In this document: in pieces, positions 33,563 to 42,540 of the stretch
Layout of the letters: each line of letters starts with the position of its first letter
How positions within the stretch are numbered: the stretch's first letter is position 1
IMG/VR virus record: IMGVR_UViG_3300021961_008712
Coordinates: 1-64,000 of that record
Strand: one strand, 5' to 3'
From: a virus
Length of the DNA stretch: 64,000 nucleotides
The notes under the pieces: model-generated
Database searches by the model: none
The model's input: the letters and a program-made list of their open reading frames with translations, nothing else
Told to the model about the DNA's origin: nothing
Position numbers and translations under genes: made by a program

Positions 33563-34249
33563 ATGAGCAGCAACTCTTATTACGATGAGGTGTTCAAAGA
33601 GAAACGAAGACCTAAAAACCCAGTTAAGTTTAAAGTCCAACTAAACGAAGAACAAAAAAAAGCAAAAGAAAAAATACTATTAAATCCCATAACAGTCCTT
33701 AATGGAATGGCTGGAAGCGGTAAAACGTTATTAGCAGCACAAGTAGCTCTGGATATGTTATTTACAAGACAAGTAAATAAGGTTATTATAACACGTCCTA
33801 CTGTATCTAAAGAAGAAATAGGCTTTCTACCAGGAGATATTAGGGAGAAGATGGACCCTTGGTTAGCACCAATTCATCACAATCTATTCATGTTATATGA
33901 CGAAGCTAAAGTACGAAAGGAAATGGAGCTTGGGAATATAGAAATTGTACCTTTTGCATTTATGAGAGGTAGAACATTCGTAGATTCGTTTGTGATTGTA
34001 GATGAAGCTCAGAATGTTACCCATGATCATATGGAAACTGTTATTGGACGTCTTGGGAAAGGATCTAAAATGGTGATTTGTGGTGATTTAGCGCAAATAG
34101 ACTTAAAAGATAAAAGAGAAACTGGCTTTTCCTTTCTTTCTAGATTAGAAGAACATGTAGAAGGCTTTGTAACTTGCTCATTAGCACATAACCACAGGCA
34201 TGATATAGTTGCTCCTATCCTAGAAGTATACAAAACCTTCAGAAATTAA
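33563..34249 (+). CDS. phoH: PhoH-family ATPase
   Basis: 228 residues from the ATG; an in-frame TTG at 33539 would add 8 residues and is closer to the promoter-like motif. Walker A is GMAGSGKTLLAA, Walker B is FVIVDEAQN, and downstream are VICGDLAQIDL (sensor-like) and LAHNHRHDIV. This is the compact PhoH helicase-like ATPase common in marine phages. It is often discussed as a phosphate-stress or RNA-metabolism protein, but its phage role is unsettled. It lies between capsid and neck genes behind its own promoter-like motif, so it is probably expressed late. Confidence 0.9.
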   Translation: MSSNSYYDEVFKEKRRPKNPVKFKVQLNEEQKKAKEKILLNPITVLNGMAGSGKTLLAAQVALDMLFTRQVNKVIITRPTVSKEEIGFLPGDIREKMDPWLAPIHHNLFMLYDEAKVRKEMELGNIEIVPFAFMRGRTFVDSFVIVDEAQNVTHDHMETVIGRLGKGSKMVICGDLAQIDLKDKRETGFSFLSRLEEHVEGFVTCSLAHNHRHDIVAPILEVYKTFRN

Positions 34250-34252
34250 TAG

Positions 34253-34261
34253 CTATTTATA
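34253..34261 (+). promoter_or_regulatory. CTATTTATA promoter-like motif
   Basis: CTATTTATA begins 24 nt before the neck-gene ATG at 34277, the same distance as before the portal gene. It begins 3 nt after the phoH stop. Confidence 0.48.
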
Positions 34262-34276
34262 AGAAAACTATATAAA

Positions 34277-35419
34277 ATGGCCAACGTAAGCATATGGAAC
34301 GGTACTGCTACCTTTAATGTAGGCGATACTCCTTTCGGATTCTACGATTCTGATACTACTTTTCAAGCAGATGCAGTTAAAGTAGCTAGATTTGTAGGAA
34401 CTAGACTTGGTTATCCGCTTATGGATGTAGAGCTTCAACAAGAGCAGATGTATGCTTGTTTTGAAGAAGCTATCACTACATATGGTAACGAAGTATTTCA
34501 ATATAAAATTAGAGAAAATTACTTAAATTTAGAAGGATCGAGAACTGGAAGTTCAATGAATAACCAACTTACCGACCCTACCTTAAATCGTATCATTCAG
34601 ATATCTAAACATTACGGGACCGAAGCAGGAGTAGGTGGAAATGTAACTAGACATACCGGTTCAATAGCTATAAACAGTAATCAGCAGAACTATAATTTAG
34701 ATACTTGGGCATCAGAACAAGGAATAACTGGTGGAATAGAAGTAAGAAAAGTATTTTACGAAGCACCACCAGCTATATTACGCTATTTTGATCCTTATGC
34801 AGGTACTGGTACCGGCGTACAATCGTTAATGACAGCTTTTGATTTCGGAGCTTATTCTCCTGGAGTCAATTTCATGTTAATGCCTACTTCGTACGATATT
34901 TTAAAGACTCAAGCCATAGAATTTAACGATCAAATTCGTAAATCAACTTATTCTTTTGAGATAGTAAACAACGAACTACGATTATTCCCTATACCTAGTG
35001 CTACAGGCAGTTTATTCTTTGAGTATTATAAAGAATCTGATAAAGGACAGATAAATTATGATAATAATCCTGGATATATTACTAACGTAGGTGAAGTTCC
35101 GTACTCTAATCCTAGATATAGCCATATTAATAGCGTTGGACGTCAATGGATATTTAATTATACCTTAGCTTTAGCAAAAGAAGTACTAGGATACATAAGA
35201 GGTAAGTATCAGGTTGTTCCTGTACCCGGTTCTGAAGCTACCCTAAACCAGGAAGCCTTATTAACCGATTCTAGAGCTGAAAAAACAGCACTTTTAACTG
35301 CACTTAGAGAGATGTTAGATCAAACATCACGTGGAAAACAGCTAGAAGCACAAGCAAAAGAAGCAGAAGATGTACAAAATACACTTAAATCAATACCAAT
35401 GACGATTTATATAGGGTAA
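34277..35419 (+). CDS. 13: Neck protein gp13-like
   Basis: 380 residues. The N-terminus has TPFGFYDSDTTFQADAVKVA and ARFVGTRLGYPLMDVELQQE, then MYACFEEAITTYGNEVFQYK, the recognisable start of gp13 neck proteins in T4-like marine phages (T4 gp13 is 309 residues). The C-terminus includes VGRQWIFNYTLALAKEVLGY. gp13 with gp14 closes the filled head and forms the tail-docking collar. It is followed, with a one-base overlap, by a tagged small protein and then gp14. Confidence 0.82.
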   Translation: MANVSIWNGTATFNVGDTPFGFYDSDTTFQADAVKVARFVGTRLGYPLMDVELQQEQMYACFEEAITTYGNEVFQYKIRENYLNLEGSRTGSSMNNQLTDPTLNRIIQISKHYGTEAGVGGNVTRHTGSIAINSNQQNYNLDTWASEQGITGGIEVRKVFYEAPPAILRYFDPYAGTGTGVQSLMTAFDFGAYSPGVNFMLMPTSYDILKTQAIEFNDQIRKSTYSFEIVNNELRLFPIPSATGSLFFEYYKESDKGQINYDNNPGYITNVGEVPYSNPRYSHINSVGRQWIFNYTLALAKEVLGYIRGKYQVVPVPGSEATLNQEALLTDSRAEKTALLTALREMLDQTSRGKQLEAQAKEAEDVQNTLKSIPMTIYIG

Positions 35420-35718
35420 TGAAGCTAACAGACATCATATTAGAAATAGAATACAAGTCTTACGAGGCCATGGTACAGGTTACCTATGGAGAAGAGGGTG
35501 CTGAAGGATATGATGATGCTTTACGTGCATTACCCGGTATAACAACTGTAACTAAAGCTAATTCTGATGCAGAAGCTGGTAAAACAACCTATAAGGTTAA
35601 ACTAATAACACAGAAAACCCCAGAAGAGGCGTTTACAGCCTTTAAAACTAATGCTGAAACCAAGTATACTAACGTTATAGCAGTAGAAGTAGGGGCTAAC
35701 ACCATAGAAGAAAAATAA
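35419..35718 (+). CDS. Small tagged protein between neck genes, ferredoxin-like fold suspected
   Basis: 99 residues. The tag MKLTDIILEIEYK contains I-L-E. The rest (ALPGITTVTKANSDAEAGKT, YKVKLITQKTPEEAFTAF) has the beta-alpha-beta pattern of a small ferredoxin-like or ACT-like domain. One-base overlaps at both ends place it in tight translational coupling with gp13 and gp14. It may be an internal protein whose dose is tied to head completion, or a connector component. I recall similar small proteins with TTVT motifs in other T4-like phages. Confidence 0.62.
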   Translation: MKLTDIILEIEYKSYEAMVQVTYGEEGAEGYDDALRALPGITTVTKANSDAEAGKTTYKVKLITQKTPEEAFTAFKTNAETKYTNVIAVEVGANTIEEK

Positions 35719-36209
35719 TGCTGTTTGGATCTAATAGAGACTTTGATTTACTGGTTAATATTAACCGTGAACTACTAAAAGATATAGTAGAACAGGAAAT
35801 ATTGTACCATAAACTAAGTTTAGCTGATTTAGAAATTAATTTATATGGTGAATCACTAGAAAAGTCTTATTGGAACGCTATTAAATTATATTGTTTAATA
35901 ACTAGAGGAGATCAAGTAATAGACATAGCAGAATTTGGACCAGATTTAGGTAGACAAGCATCATTTGCTTTTATTAGACAGGATTTAGTTGATAGTAACG
36001 TAGTTCCTGAAGTTGGAGATATAGTAGAATGGCATAATGACTTCTATGAAGTAGATACAGTAAGAGAAAATACTTTATTTTTAGGTAGAGATAACCAGTA
36101 CAACTTATCTAGCTATGCTAGCGGGTATGGTTCATCATTAGCCATTATAGTTGATTGTCATTTGACAAGAGCAGATAGAGTAGGATTAGCAGAAGCAGTA
36201 AATAGATAA
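35718..36209 (+). CDS. 14: Neck protein gp14-like
   Basis: 163 residues. Diagnostic segments are INLYGESLEKSYWNAIKLYC, IAEFGPDLGRQASFAFIRQD, DLVDSNVVPEVGDIVEWHND and GSSLAIIVDCHLTRADRVGL, which match gp14 neck proteins of marine T4-like phages as I know them. It caps the portal together with gp13 and connects head to tail. It is shorter than T4 gp14 (256). The gp15-like gene follows 4 nt later. Confidence 0.8.
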   Translation: MLFGSNRDFDLLVNINRELLKDIVEQEILYHKLSLADLEINLYGESLEKSYWNAIKLYCLITRGDQVIDIAEFGPDLGRQASFAFIRQDLVDSNVVPEVGDIVEWHNDFYEVDTVRENTLFLGRDNQYNLSSYASGYGSSLAIIVDCHLTRADRVGLAEAVNR

Positions 36210-36213
36210 GAAT

Positions 36214-37071
36214 ATGGCAGAAAATACACCTTTACCGAAAAGCCAAGAGCAAATCAGCCAGGATTCTATATCTACATATAAGAATCCCGATACTAATGTT
36301 GAAGTAAATGCAAAAGGAGGTTTAACAGACCTTCAAAATAGAGCTAAGCAAGTATCTAGAGCTGATGATAATGTAAGAAACATAACTATTGGTATAAAAG
36401 ATATAGATGAAGCCATCTACTACTATTTTAACAATGTATTGAAACCTTACGTATTACAAAATGGTAAACAGATTAACGTTCCTTTAGTGTATGGTTCACC
36501 TGAACGTTGGGCTGCCATGCAGAAAGATGGATATTACCGTGATAAAAACGGTAAGATGCAAGCACCTTTAATCGTATTTAGAAGAGATAGTTTAGAAAAG
36601 AATAGAAACCTAGGAAATAAGTTAGATGGTAATAACCCAAACAATTTTGGTATATTTAAAAAGAAATTTTCAAAGAAGAATATATATGACAGATTTGCTG
36701 TACTCAACAACAGACAGTCTATAGATGAATATTATGCTGTAGCAATACCTGATTACGTCAATATTGTTTATACTTGCATAATTTTTACAGATTATGTCGA
36801 GCAGAATAATAAAATAGTAGAAGGAATCAACTTTGCCTCAGATTCATATTGGGGGGACCCAGATAAGTTTAGATTTAGAGCTATGATTAATACCTATACT
36901 ACATCTACCGAAATAGTTCAAGGTAATGACCGTATAGTAAAAACAGAGTTTCAAATAAATTTATTAGGGCATATTATTACAGACGCTATAAATGCACACC
37001 CTCATAACAACAAAAAGTTTTATACCAAGTCAGAATTAAGATTTGGTGCTGAAACAGAGGGCAATCTTTAA
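36214..37071 (+). CDS. 15: Tail sheath stabiliser gp15-like
   Basis: 285 residues (T4 gp15 is 272). It shows INVPLVYGSPERWAAMQKDG, a hallmark of the family, then KMQAPLIVFRRDSLEKNRN and a C-terminal YVNIVYTCIIFTDYVEQNNK followed by KTEFQINLLGHI, matching the gp15 core of strands and helices. gp15 forms the hexameric ring at the tail's head-proximal end and attaches it to the neck. Its place right after gp13 and gp14 follows T4 order. Confidence 0.75.
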   Translation: MAENTPLPKSQEQISQDSISTYKNPDTNVEVNAKGGLTDLQNRAKQVSRADDNVRNITIGIKDIDEAIYYYFNNVLKPYVLQNGKQINVPLVYGSPERWAAMQKDGYYRDKNGKMQAPLIVFRRDSLEKNRNLGNKLDGNNPNNFGIFKKKFSKKNIYDRFAVLNNRQSIDEYYAVAIPDYVNIVYTCIIFTDYVEQNNKIVEGINFASDSYWGDPDKFRFRAMINTYTTSTEIVQGNDRIVKTEFQINLLGHIITDAINAHPHNNKKFYTKSELRFGAETEGNL

Positions 37072-37080
37072 CAGACTGCT

Positions 37081-37089
37081 CTATTTATA
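37081..37089 (+). promoter_or_regulatory. CTATTTATA promoter-like motif
   Basis: In the 73-nt gap between the gp15-like gene and the giant adhesin, 64 nt before the ATG. The rest of the gap holds a possible short inverted repeat (GGTGAAACTTCACC, 37096-37109), which could be a weak terminator or leader hairpin. Confidence 0.42.
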
Positions 37090-37144
37090 TTAAACGGTGA
37101 AACTTCACCTGGTTCTCCTACTTATAATATTATAACTGAAGTAA

Positions 37145-40100
37145 ATGGCAAAGTTCACCGGTGAAATATCAGGTTCGTTAGCGTTTAAACAGGGCGGGGT
37201 TGTACAAACCCAGATGGTCCCTGGTTTAAACTCGTTAGCGCTTACTGGTTCCTTAAATATCACAGGATCTCAGCTTACTCTGAATGGAAGAAATATCTTA
37301 TTAGAGATAGACGCTCTTTCAGCAGGTTCTGATCCTGATATTGGTACGTTAAGGCTACATTCCGGGTCTATGTTAATTTATACCGGTTCAAATGATGCTA
37401 GAGTACAGAGAATAGAGAACTTAACTGGAAGTATACACCAATTAAATGCTTCAACTAGCTCATATTTCTTAAAAAGTGATTCAGCCAACGTAGTATCCTC
37501 TTCTAATCAGATTATAGAACTAGGATTCAATAGAGATGTAATATCTGGATCACAACAAATTATAGACTTAGGATTTAATAAAAATGTAATATCTGGATCT
37601 CGACAAATTCAAGATTTAGGATTCGTTACTTCTTCTAATATTGCAGATTACGACGATCTTTATAATGTTCCTTCTGGAATTCTTAGTTCTTCTATTCAGC
37701 TAACTACTTTAGGCTTTATAACAGGGTCTAGCTTTTTTGAATTAGACAATATCCCCGTAGATCTAGTATCTAGCTCAGCTCAAATACAATCTTTCCTATT
37801 TGGTACAACTACTAACTTCGGAACAGGAGTAGTTTCTGCTTCTAAATTCTCTGGAGATGGTTCTGGGCTTACAAATATAAGTGTAGGACAAGTAACTTCT
37901 ATAAAAGAAGATTTTGATAATGCATCATCAGTAACTGTTAACCATAATTTTAATAGCCCAAATGTAAATGTAGCAGTATACGACAGTAACGGATTCCAAT
38001 TACTTCCCAGCTCAGTTCAATTAACTGATAATAATACTGCTGTTGTTACATTCGATAGTAATACTTCTGGATATGCTGTAGCATCTCTAGGAGGACATAT
38101 ATTTTCTGGTTCTTCTGCATGGGAAAACTTAACTAACGTACCTTCAGGTATTATTTCTTCTTCTGCTCAAATTTCTGCACTTGGATTTGGAGCTGGAGGA
38201 AGCGGAACACCATCAGGAACTGTATCGTCTTCTGCTCAAATTATAGAATTAGGATTTATAACAGGTAGTACTTATCAAGATTTAGTAAACATACCTGCTA
38301 ATATCATTTCTTCTTCTGCCCAAATTGCTAATTTAGGATTTGGAGGAGGAAATATAGCGCCTTCTGGTACAATATCGTCATCTGCTCAAATTTTAGACTT
38401 AGGATTTGTAACTGGAAGTGATTTTAATACGACATTAAACATACCTGACGGATTAATATCTTCTTCACTGCAAATAGCAGCGTTAGGATACTTAACCTCA
38501 TCACATTCAGATGTAAACGGGCTCAATGCTAAGACAGGTTCTTATGCAACGACTGGTTCAAACAGTTTTGTAGGTACCCAGACAATAACTGGTAATGTAA
38601 TTCCTGGAGTTTCTACTAATGATTTAGGAAGTCAAGCAGCTCCTTGGCAACACTTGTACATTTCTTCTGGGTCTATCAAATTCGTAAACCCAGACGGTAC
38701 AGTACTGTCTTCTTTTAATAATCAATTTGATGGAAATAGGATAATTTCGAATACCGAGCATCCTTTATTTAATTCCTTTAATCCAGGCTCTAGCACTACT
38801 ATAGAAGACTTCTTAAATGCAGTTTTTTATCCAAATACTGCCCCAACTATCTCTACTGGTAATCAAACTATAGCCGAATATACAGCTAATGGAACTTCTA
38901 TAGTAACTTTAGCAGGGTCTGATGCAGAGTCTCAAGCAATAACATTTAGTATTGACGATTCTTATACAGATGGATACGTAATAGTTGATAACGGAGTACT
39001 TAAATTAAATGTACTACCTACCGCAACAGCTTTTAATACAGATAACAGAGGAGATGGAACCTTAGCTCACCCTGTTATAGTAAAAGCAACAGATACAGTA
39101 GGAGCTTCTTCTACTAAAACAATATACATTAGAGTAACACCTAATGAAGCACCAGTATTCAGACATCCTAACGTAGGAAGTAACGCAATATCTTCTTATT
39201 CTGTTTCTAGAAATGAAAATGCTAGTGCAGGAGAAGTAACTAAGATATATTTTACAGATGCAGAAGGCGATAACATCACCATTAACTCGGGATCTGATTT
39301 AAACGGACACTTTAGTATTTCAAAATCATCTAACTATGTAACTATTACTCAAGTAACAGCATCTTTAGATTATGAAAATATTACTCAATATAATATGAGT
39401 ATAACAGCATCTGATTCTCATTACGAGGATGGTGATGATGCAGATTCTTTTATTGCTATACCAATTACTATTAATGTTACCGACAACACTCAACCAACAG
39501 TTAATGATCAAACATTAACCGGAGTAAACGAAAATAGTTCTGATGGAGCATCTGCTGGTACAATAACAGCAACAGACCCAGAAGGAGATACGGTAACATT
39601 TAAAAGTGCAAGATTCCATAGCCAACAATTGGATGGAGTAAATGTACCTACTGGTTCATACGGCGGTACATCTCAAAGTGATCCAACTGAAGATGCATTT
39701 AGTATATCATCAACAGGTACTGTTACTAGAAAAGTAGGAGTATATTTAAACTCTGATCTAGTTAATAAAGCTATATATGAAGTAACAGTTACTGACCCAT
39801 ATAATAACGGTTCAGATAAAGGCTACATATCTATCCCTATAGTAGATGATACCGCTCCTACGATAAGCGGAGATACAACCTTATACGTAATTGAATCCGC
39901 AACAAGTGGTCATGCAATATACGATAACTCGAACGGATTCTCAGGAACTACTTCTAGATTTACAGCTAATCAAACTGTAACTTGGGCAGTGAGCTCTTCA
40001 AATGATTTTGCTATAAGTTCAACTGGATATTTAACTCTTGCTAGAGATATTTCTGGTTCAGCAGATGTTGGAGGAGATCAATTGAGCGGTATAGTTACTG

Positions 40101-41659
40101 CTACTAATACTTTCGGTACATCTGCTACTCAAGCATTTACAGTTAATATAACAGACAACGTTGCACCGACAATTACGTTTACAAATACAAGTGCTAACTT
40201 AAATACTAACAAAGCAATTCCTGGTAATAATTTAGTTACTATGACCTTTGCAGATTTAGTTAACTCTGATGCTGTAGATTTGAATTCATTTTCTGCTTCA
40301 TTTGGCGGTCATGATTTAACTATAGTAGAAAGTGGAGCCTCAAGAATAGTAAGAGCTAATAGTAACTTAGCAGCAGGTACTTATAATGTTACTGCATCAA
40401 TTGCTGACGTGGAAGGATTTGAAACTAGAACTTCTTCTCACGCATTTACAATTGCTCAAGCAGTAGTTGGAACATTGACCACTAACGGTACTTTCTACAT
40501 AATAGAATCAGCTGAGAATGGTGCATTAATTAGAACTAACAGTAACGGTAGAACAGGTACTCAAGCAGATTTAGAAGTTAGCTACTCACCTAATTACGGC
40601 GGTCAAGCAGTTCAAGCTTATACTTCTTCTAATGCTGCAATAGTAGTAGCAAGCGATGGAAACTTAAGTCTAGGACTTGACATCAGTGGCTCTGCAACAG
40701 GTTCAGGAGATACAATTACCTCAAATATAACGTTCCAAGATCAGTATGGCAATGTAGGGTCAGGTAGCATAACAGTCAACGTTGTAACCAATCAAGCACC
40801 CTCAGTAACAGTTAGTGAACAATCAGGACTAGAAACAGATACGATTTCTGGTTCATTAGTAGCTACAATAAGCGTATCAGATGCAGAATCAGATTATCCA
40901 ATTACTTTAGCATTATCTGGAACAGACGCTTCAAGTTTTACTGCAACTTCTAATAACGGAGACGGTACTAGCTGGAATATAGTAGCAAATACAGCTCTAT
41001 CAGCAGGTACATACAACTTTACAGCTACTGCTACAGATGCATTTGGTAAGACGGGAACAGATACAGCAACTATAACTGTAGAACAGTCAGCAGACTATGG
41101 ACTTGTCTATGTATATACATCTACTTATGGTTCAGATGCCGGCTTTGCAGCTAACTACTTAGGAGTAATGGGAGGAGCTACAGTTAATAGCGACACACCA
41201 CCTGAAGTTACTTCCTATACAGCAAATACTTTATCACCATATTATAAATTTAAAGCAGGAGACGTAGGAAGTTCTACTATAAGTTTAGCAGGTGGAGCAA
41301 CAGCAACACTTAGAGCAAGCGGATCTGGCGCAGGATTAGATCAAGTACTAAGTAGTATAGGTTCAATTAGCGCTGCAGAAACAGGACAGGTAATAATCGT
41401 CTATCCATCAGGATCAGATATGACAGTACCTACCTCAGTACAAGAATCATTTAATAGCACAGCAGGTGGTGCTGTACCAGCTATGAATGTAGATGGAAAT
41501 GGATACGGAATCGAATCAGGAGTCATTCACTCTTTAGTATTAGATTCTGCTCATTTAGGATATAGTGAGTGGTTTGTATTTGGACGTAAGTCACAGAATG
41601 CAATAGCAAGCTCATTTAATATAAGATTAGTAAACGCAAGCGGTAGCTTACCGTCATAA
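37145..41659 (+). CDS. Giant tail adhesin with fibre repeats and cadherin-like domains
   Basis: 1504 residues, the largest gene here. Residues 1-470 are fibre-like with at least eight copies of a unit such as IISSSAQIxxLGF often followed by xTGSxxxDLxNIP. A HNF...VAVYDSNGFQLLPSS module near 263-315 is shared with later fibre genes. Residues 560-1270 contain cadherin-like or Big-type beta-sandwich repeats (NEAPVFRHPN, DYENITQYNMSITASDSHYE, DNVAPTITF), seven or so in tandem. The C-terminal 230 residues are a distinct domain. There is no S74 chaperone. It is a likely long tail fibre or host-binding adhesin; similar multi-Ig/cadherin proteins bind surface glycans. Confidence 0.75.
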   Translation: MAKFTGEISGSLAFKQGGVVQTQMVPGLNSLALTGSLNITGSQLTLNGRNILLEIDALSAGSDPDIGTLRLHSGSMLIYTGSNDARVQRIENLTGSIHQLNASTSSYFLKSDSANVVSSSNQIIELGFNRDVISGSQQIIDLGFNKNVISGSRQIQDLGFVTSSNIADYDDLYNVPSGILSSSIQLTTLGFITGSSFFELDNIPVDLVSSSAQIQSFLFGTTTNFGTGVVSASKFSGDGSGLTNISVGQVTSIKEDFDNASSVTVNHNFNSPNVNVAVYDSNGFQLLPSSVQLTDNNTAVVTFDSNTSGYAVASLGGHIFSGSSAWENLTNVPSGIISSSAQISALGFGAGGSGTPSGTVSSSAQIIELGFITGSTYQDLVNIPANIISSSAQIANLGFGGGNIAPSGTISSSAQILDLGFVTGSDFNTTLNIPDGLISSSLQIAALGYLTSSHSDVNGLNAKTGSYATTGSNSFVGTQTITGNVIPGVSTNDLGSQAAPWQHLYISSGSIKFVNPDGTVLSSFNNQFDGNRIISNTEHPLFNSFNPGSSTTIEDFLNAVFYPNTAPTISTGNQTIAEYTANGTSIVTLAGSDAESQAITFSIDDSYTDGYVIVDNGVLKLNVLPTATAFNTDNRGDGTLAHPVIVKATDTVGASSTKTIYIRVTPNEAPVFRHPNVGSNAISSYSVSRNENASAGEVTKIYFTDAEGDNITINSGSDLNGHFSISKSSNYVTITQVTASLDYENITQYNMSITASDSHYEDGDDADSFIAIPITINVTDNTQPTVNDQTLTGVNENSSDGASAGTITATDPEGDTVTFKSARFHSQQLDGVNVPTGSYGGTSQSDPTEDAFSISSTGTVTRKVGVYLNSDLVNKAIYEVTVTDPYNNGSDKGYISIPIVDDTAPTISGDTTLYVIESATSGHAIYDNSNGFSGTTSRFTANQTVTWAVSSSNDFAISSTGYLTLARDISGSADVGGDQLSGIVTATNTFGTSATQAFTVNITDNVAPTITFTNTSANLNTNKAIPGNNLVTMTFADLVNSDAVDLNSFSASFGGHDLTIVESGASRIVRANSNLAAGTYNVTASIADVEGFETRTSSHAFTIAQAVVGTLTTNGTFYIIESAENGALIRTNSNGRTGTQADLEVSYSPNYGGQAVQAYTSSNAAIVVASDGNLSLGLDISGSATGSGDTITSNITFQDQYGNVGSGSITVNVVTNQAPSVTVSEQSGLETDTISGSLVATISVSDAESDYPITLALSGTDASSFTATSNNGDGTSWNIVANTALSAGTYNFTATATDAFGKTGTDTATITVEQSADYGLVYVYTSTYGSDAGFAANYLGVMGGATVNSDTPPEVTSYTANTLSPYYKFKAGDVGSSTISLAGGATATLRASGSGAGLDQVLSSIGSISAAETGQVIIVYPSGSDMTVPTSVQESFNSTAGGAVPAMNVDGNGYGIESGVIHSLVLDSAHLGYSEWFVFGRKSQNAIASSFNIRLVNASGSLPS

Positions 41660-41669
41660 TAGAGAACAG

Positions 41670-42479
41670 ATGCCATTATTTAGTTCAAAATTAGAATTAA
41701 CATCAGCAGCCTCAGGCTCAGGAGTTGCATTAGCGGACGTAAGGTTTATCCGCGGTGCCTTCAGGACTGTAGCTAATACTGGTGAGCTAAATAACATTCC
41801 CGTCACCCAAGTCGAGGATAAGCAAATCGTATGGGTTGAAGGTTCATCTCAACTTTATCAAGCTTCTGTAACTTTAGCAGACTATGTTAGTAGCTTTGTA
41901 GATACAGTATCATGGTCTACATTTAATGGATTTGGTGGAGGCGGTGGTGCTTCTTCTTTAGGAGAGTTGACAGATGTACAGACTGGTTCACTAGCAAACG
42001 GTCAAGTACTTCAATACAATTCCTCTTTAGGTAAATGGGTTGCTAGTAACGTTTCCGGAACAGGAGATATATCTGCAGTATTTGCAGGTGATGGACTTAT
42101 CGGCGGCGGAACAGCAGGATCTGTTTCTCTTGATGTAAATCCCGGGCAAGGTATAAACCTTAACGGAGGTACAGTTAACTTAGATACAGGATCTGCACAC
42201 TTTATAAACGCAATTAATAATATTGCAACCTCTGGTATTTTTACCCAGACAGGTTCATATTACTCAACAACAAATAACTTACAAATAACAGGTTCTTTAC
42301 AAATAAATTTTACCGGATTAGGAGATGCTCTTAACATAACTTCTGGTTCTACAGAGCTATTTAAATTCGGGAATGATGGAGTTTTACAATTTATAACACA
42401 ATCAATAGCACCTACACCAAAAGCTGGGGGAATTTATTTTGACAATAATGGGCAACTCTGGACCGGAGTAGTAAATTAG
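41670..42479 (+). CDS. Tail fibre-associated structural protein
   Basis: 269 residues. The N-terminal 100 residues are folded (VRFIRGAFRTVANTGELNNI, then VEDKQIVWVEGSSQLYQASV), which may be an attachment domain. A glycine bridge GFGGGGGASS follows, then fibre repeats (GDGLIGGGTAGSVSLDVNPG). It ends GGIYFDNNGQLWTGVVN, a small tip motif seen in other fibre proteins. It begins 10 nt after the adhesin and shares its GSG/GSLQI repeat style, so it probably belongs to the same fibre. Confidence 0.65.
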   Translation: MPLFSSKLELTSAASGSGVALADVRFIRGAFRTVANTGELNNIPVTQVEDKQIVWVEGSSQLYQASVTLADYVSSFVDTVSWSTFNGFGGGGGASSLGELTDVQTGSLANGQVLQYNSSLGKWVASNVSGTGDISAVFAGDGLIGGGTAGSVSLDVNPGQGINLNGGTVNLDTGSAHFINAINNIATSGIFTQTGSYYSTTNNLQITGSLQINFTGLGDALNITSGSTELFKFGNDGVLQFITQSIAPTPKAGGIYFDNNGQLWTGVVN

Positions 42480-42481
42480 TG

Positions 42482-42490
42482 CTATTTATA
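42482..42490 (+). promoter_or_regulatory. CTATTTATA promoter-like motif
   Basis: Begins 2 nt after the previous stop and 59 nt before the ATG at 42541. The downstream leader is very A-rich (runs of A and AACAA) and has no Shine-Dalgarno. Confidence 0.48.
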
Positions 42491-42540
42491 ACAAAGAAAA
42501 AAAAACTTAACTAACAACAAAAACAAAAATTTAGACAATT

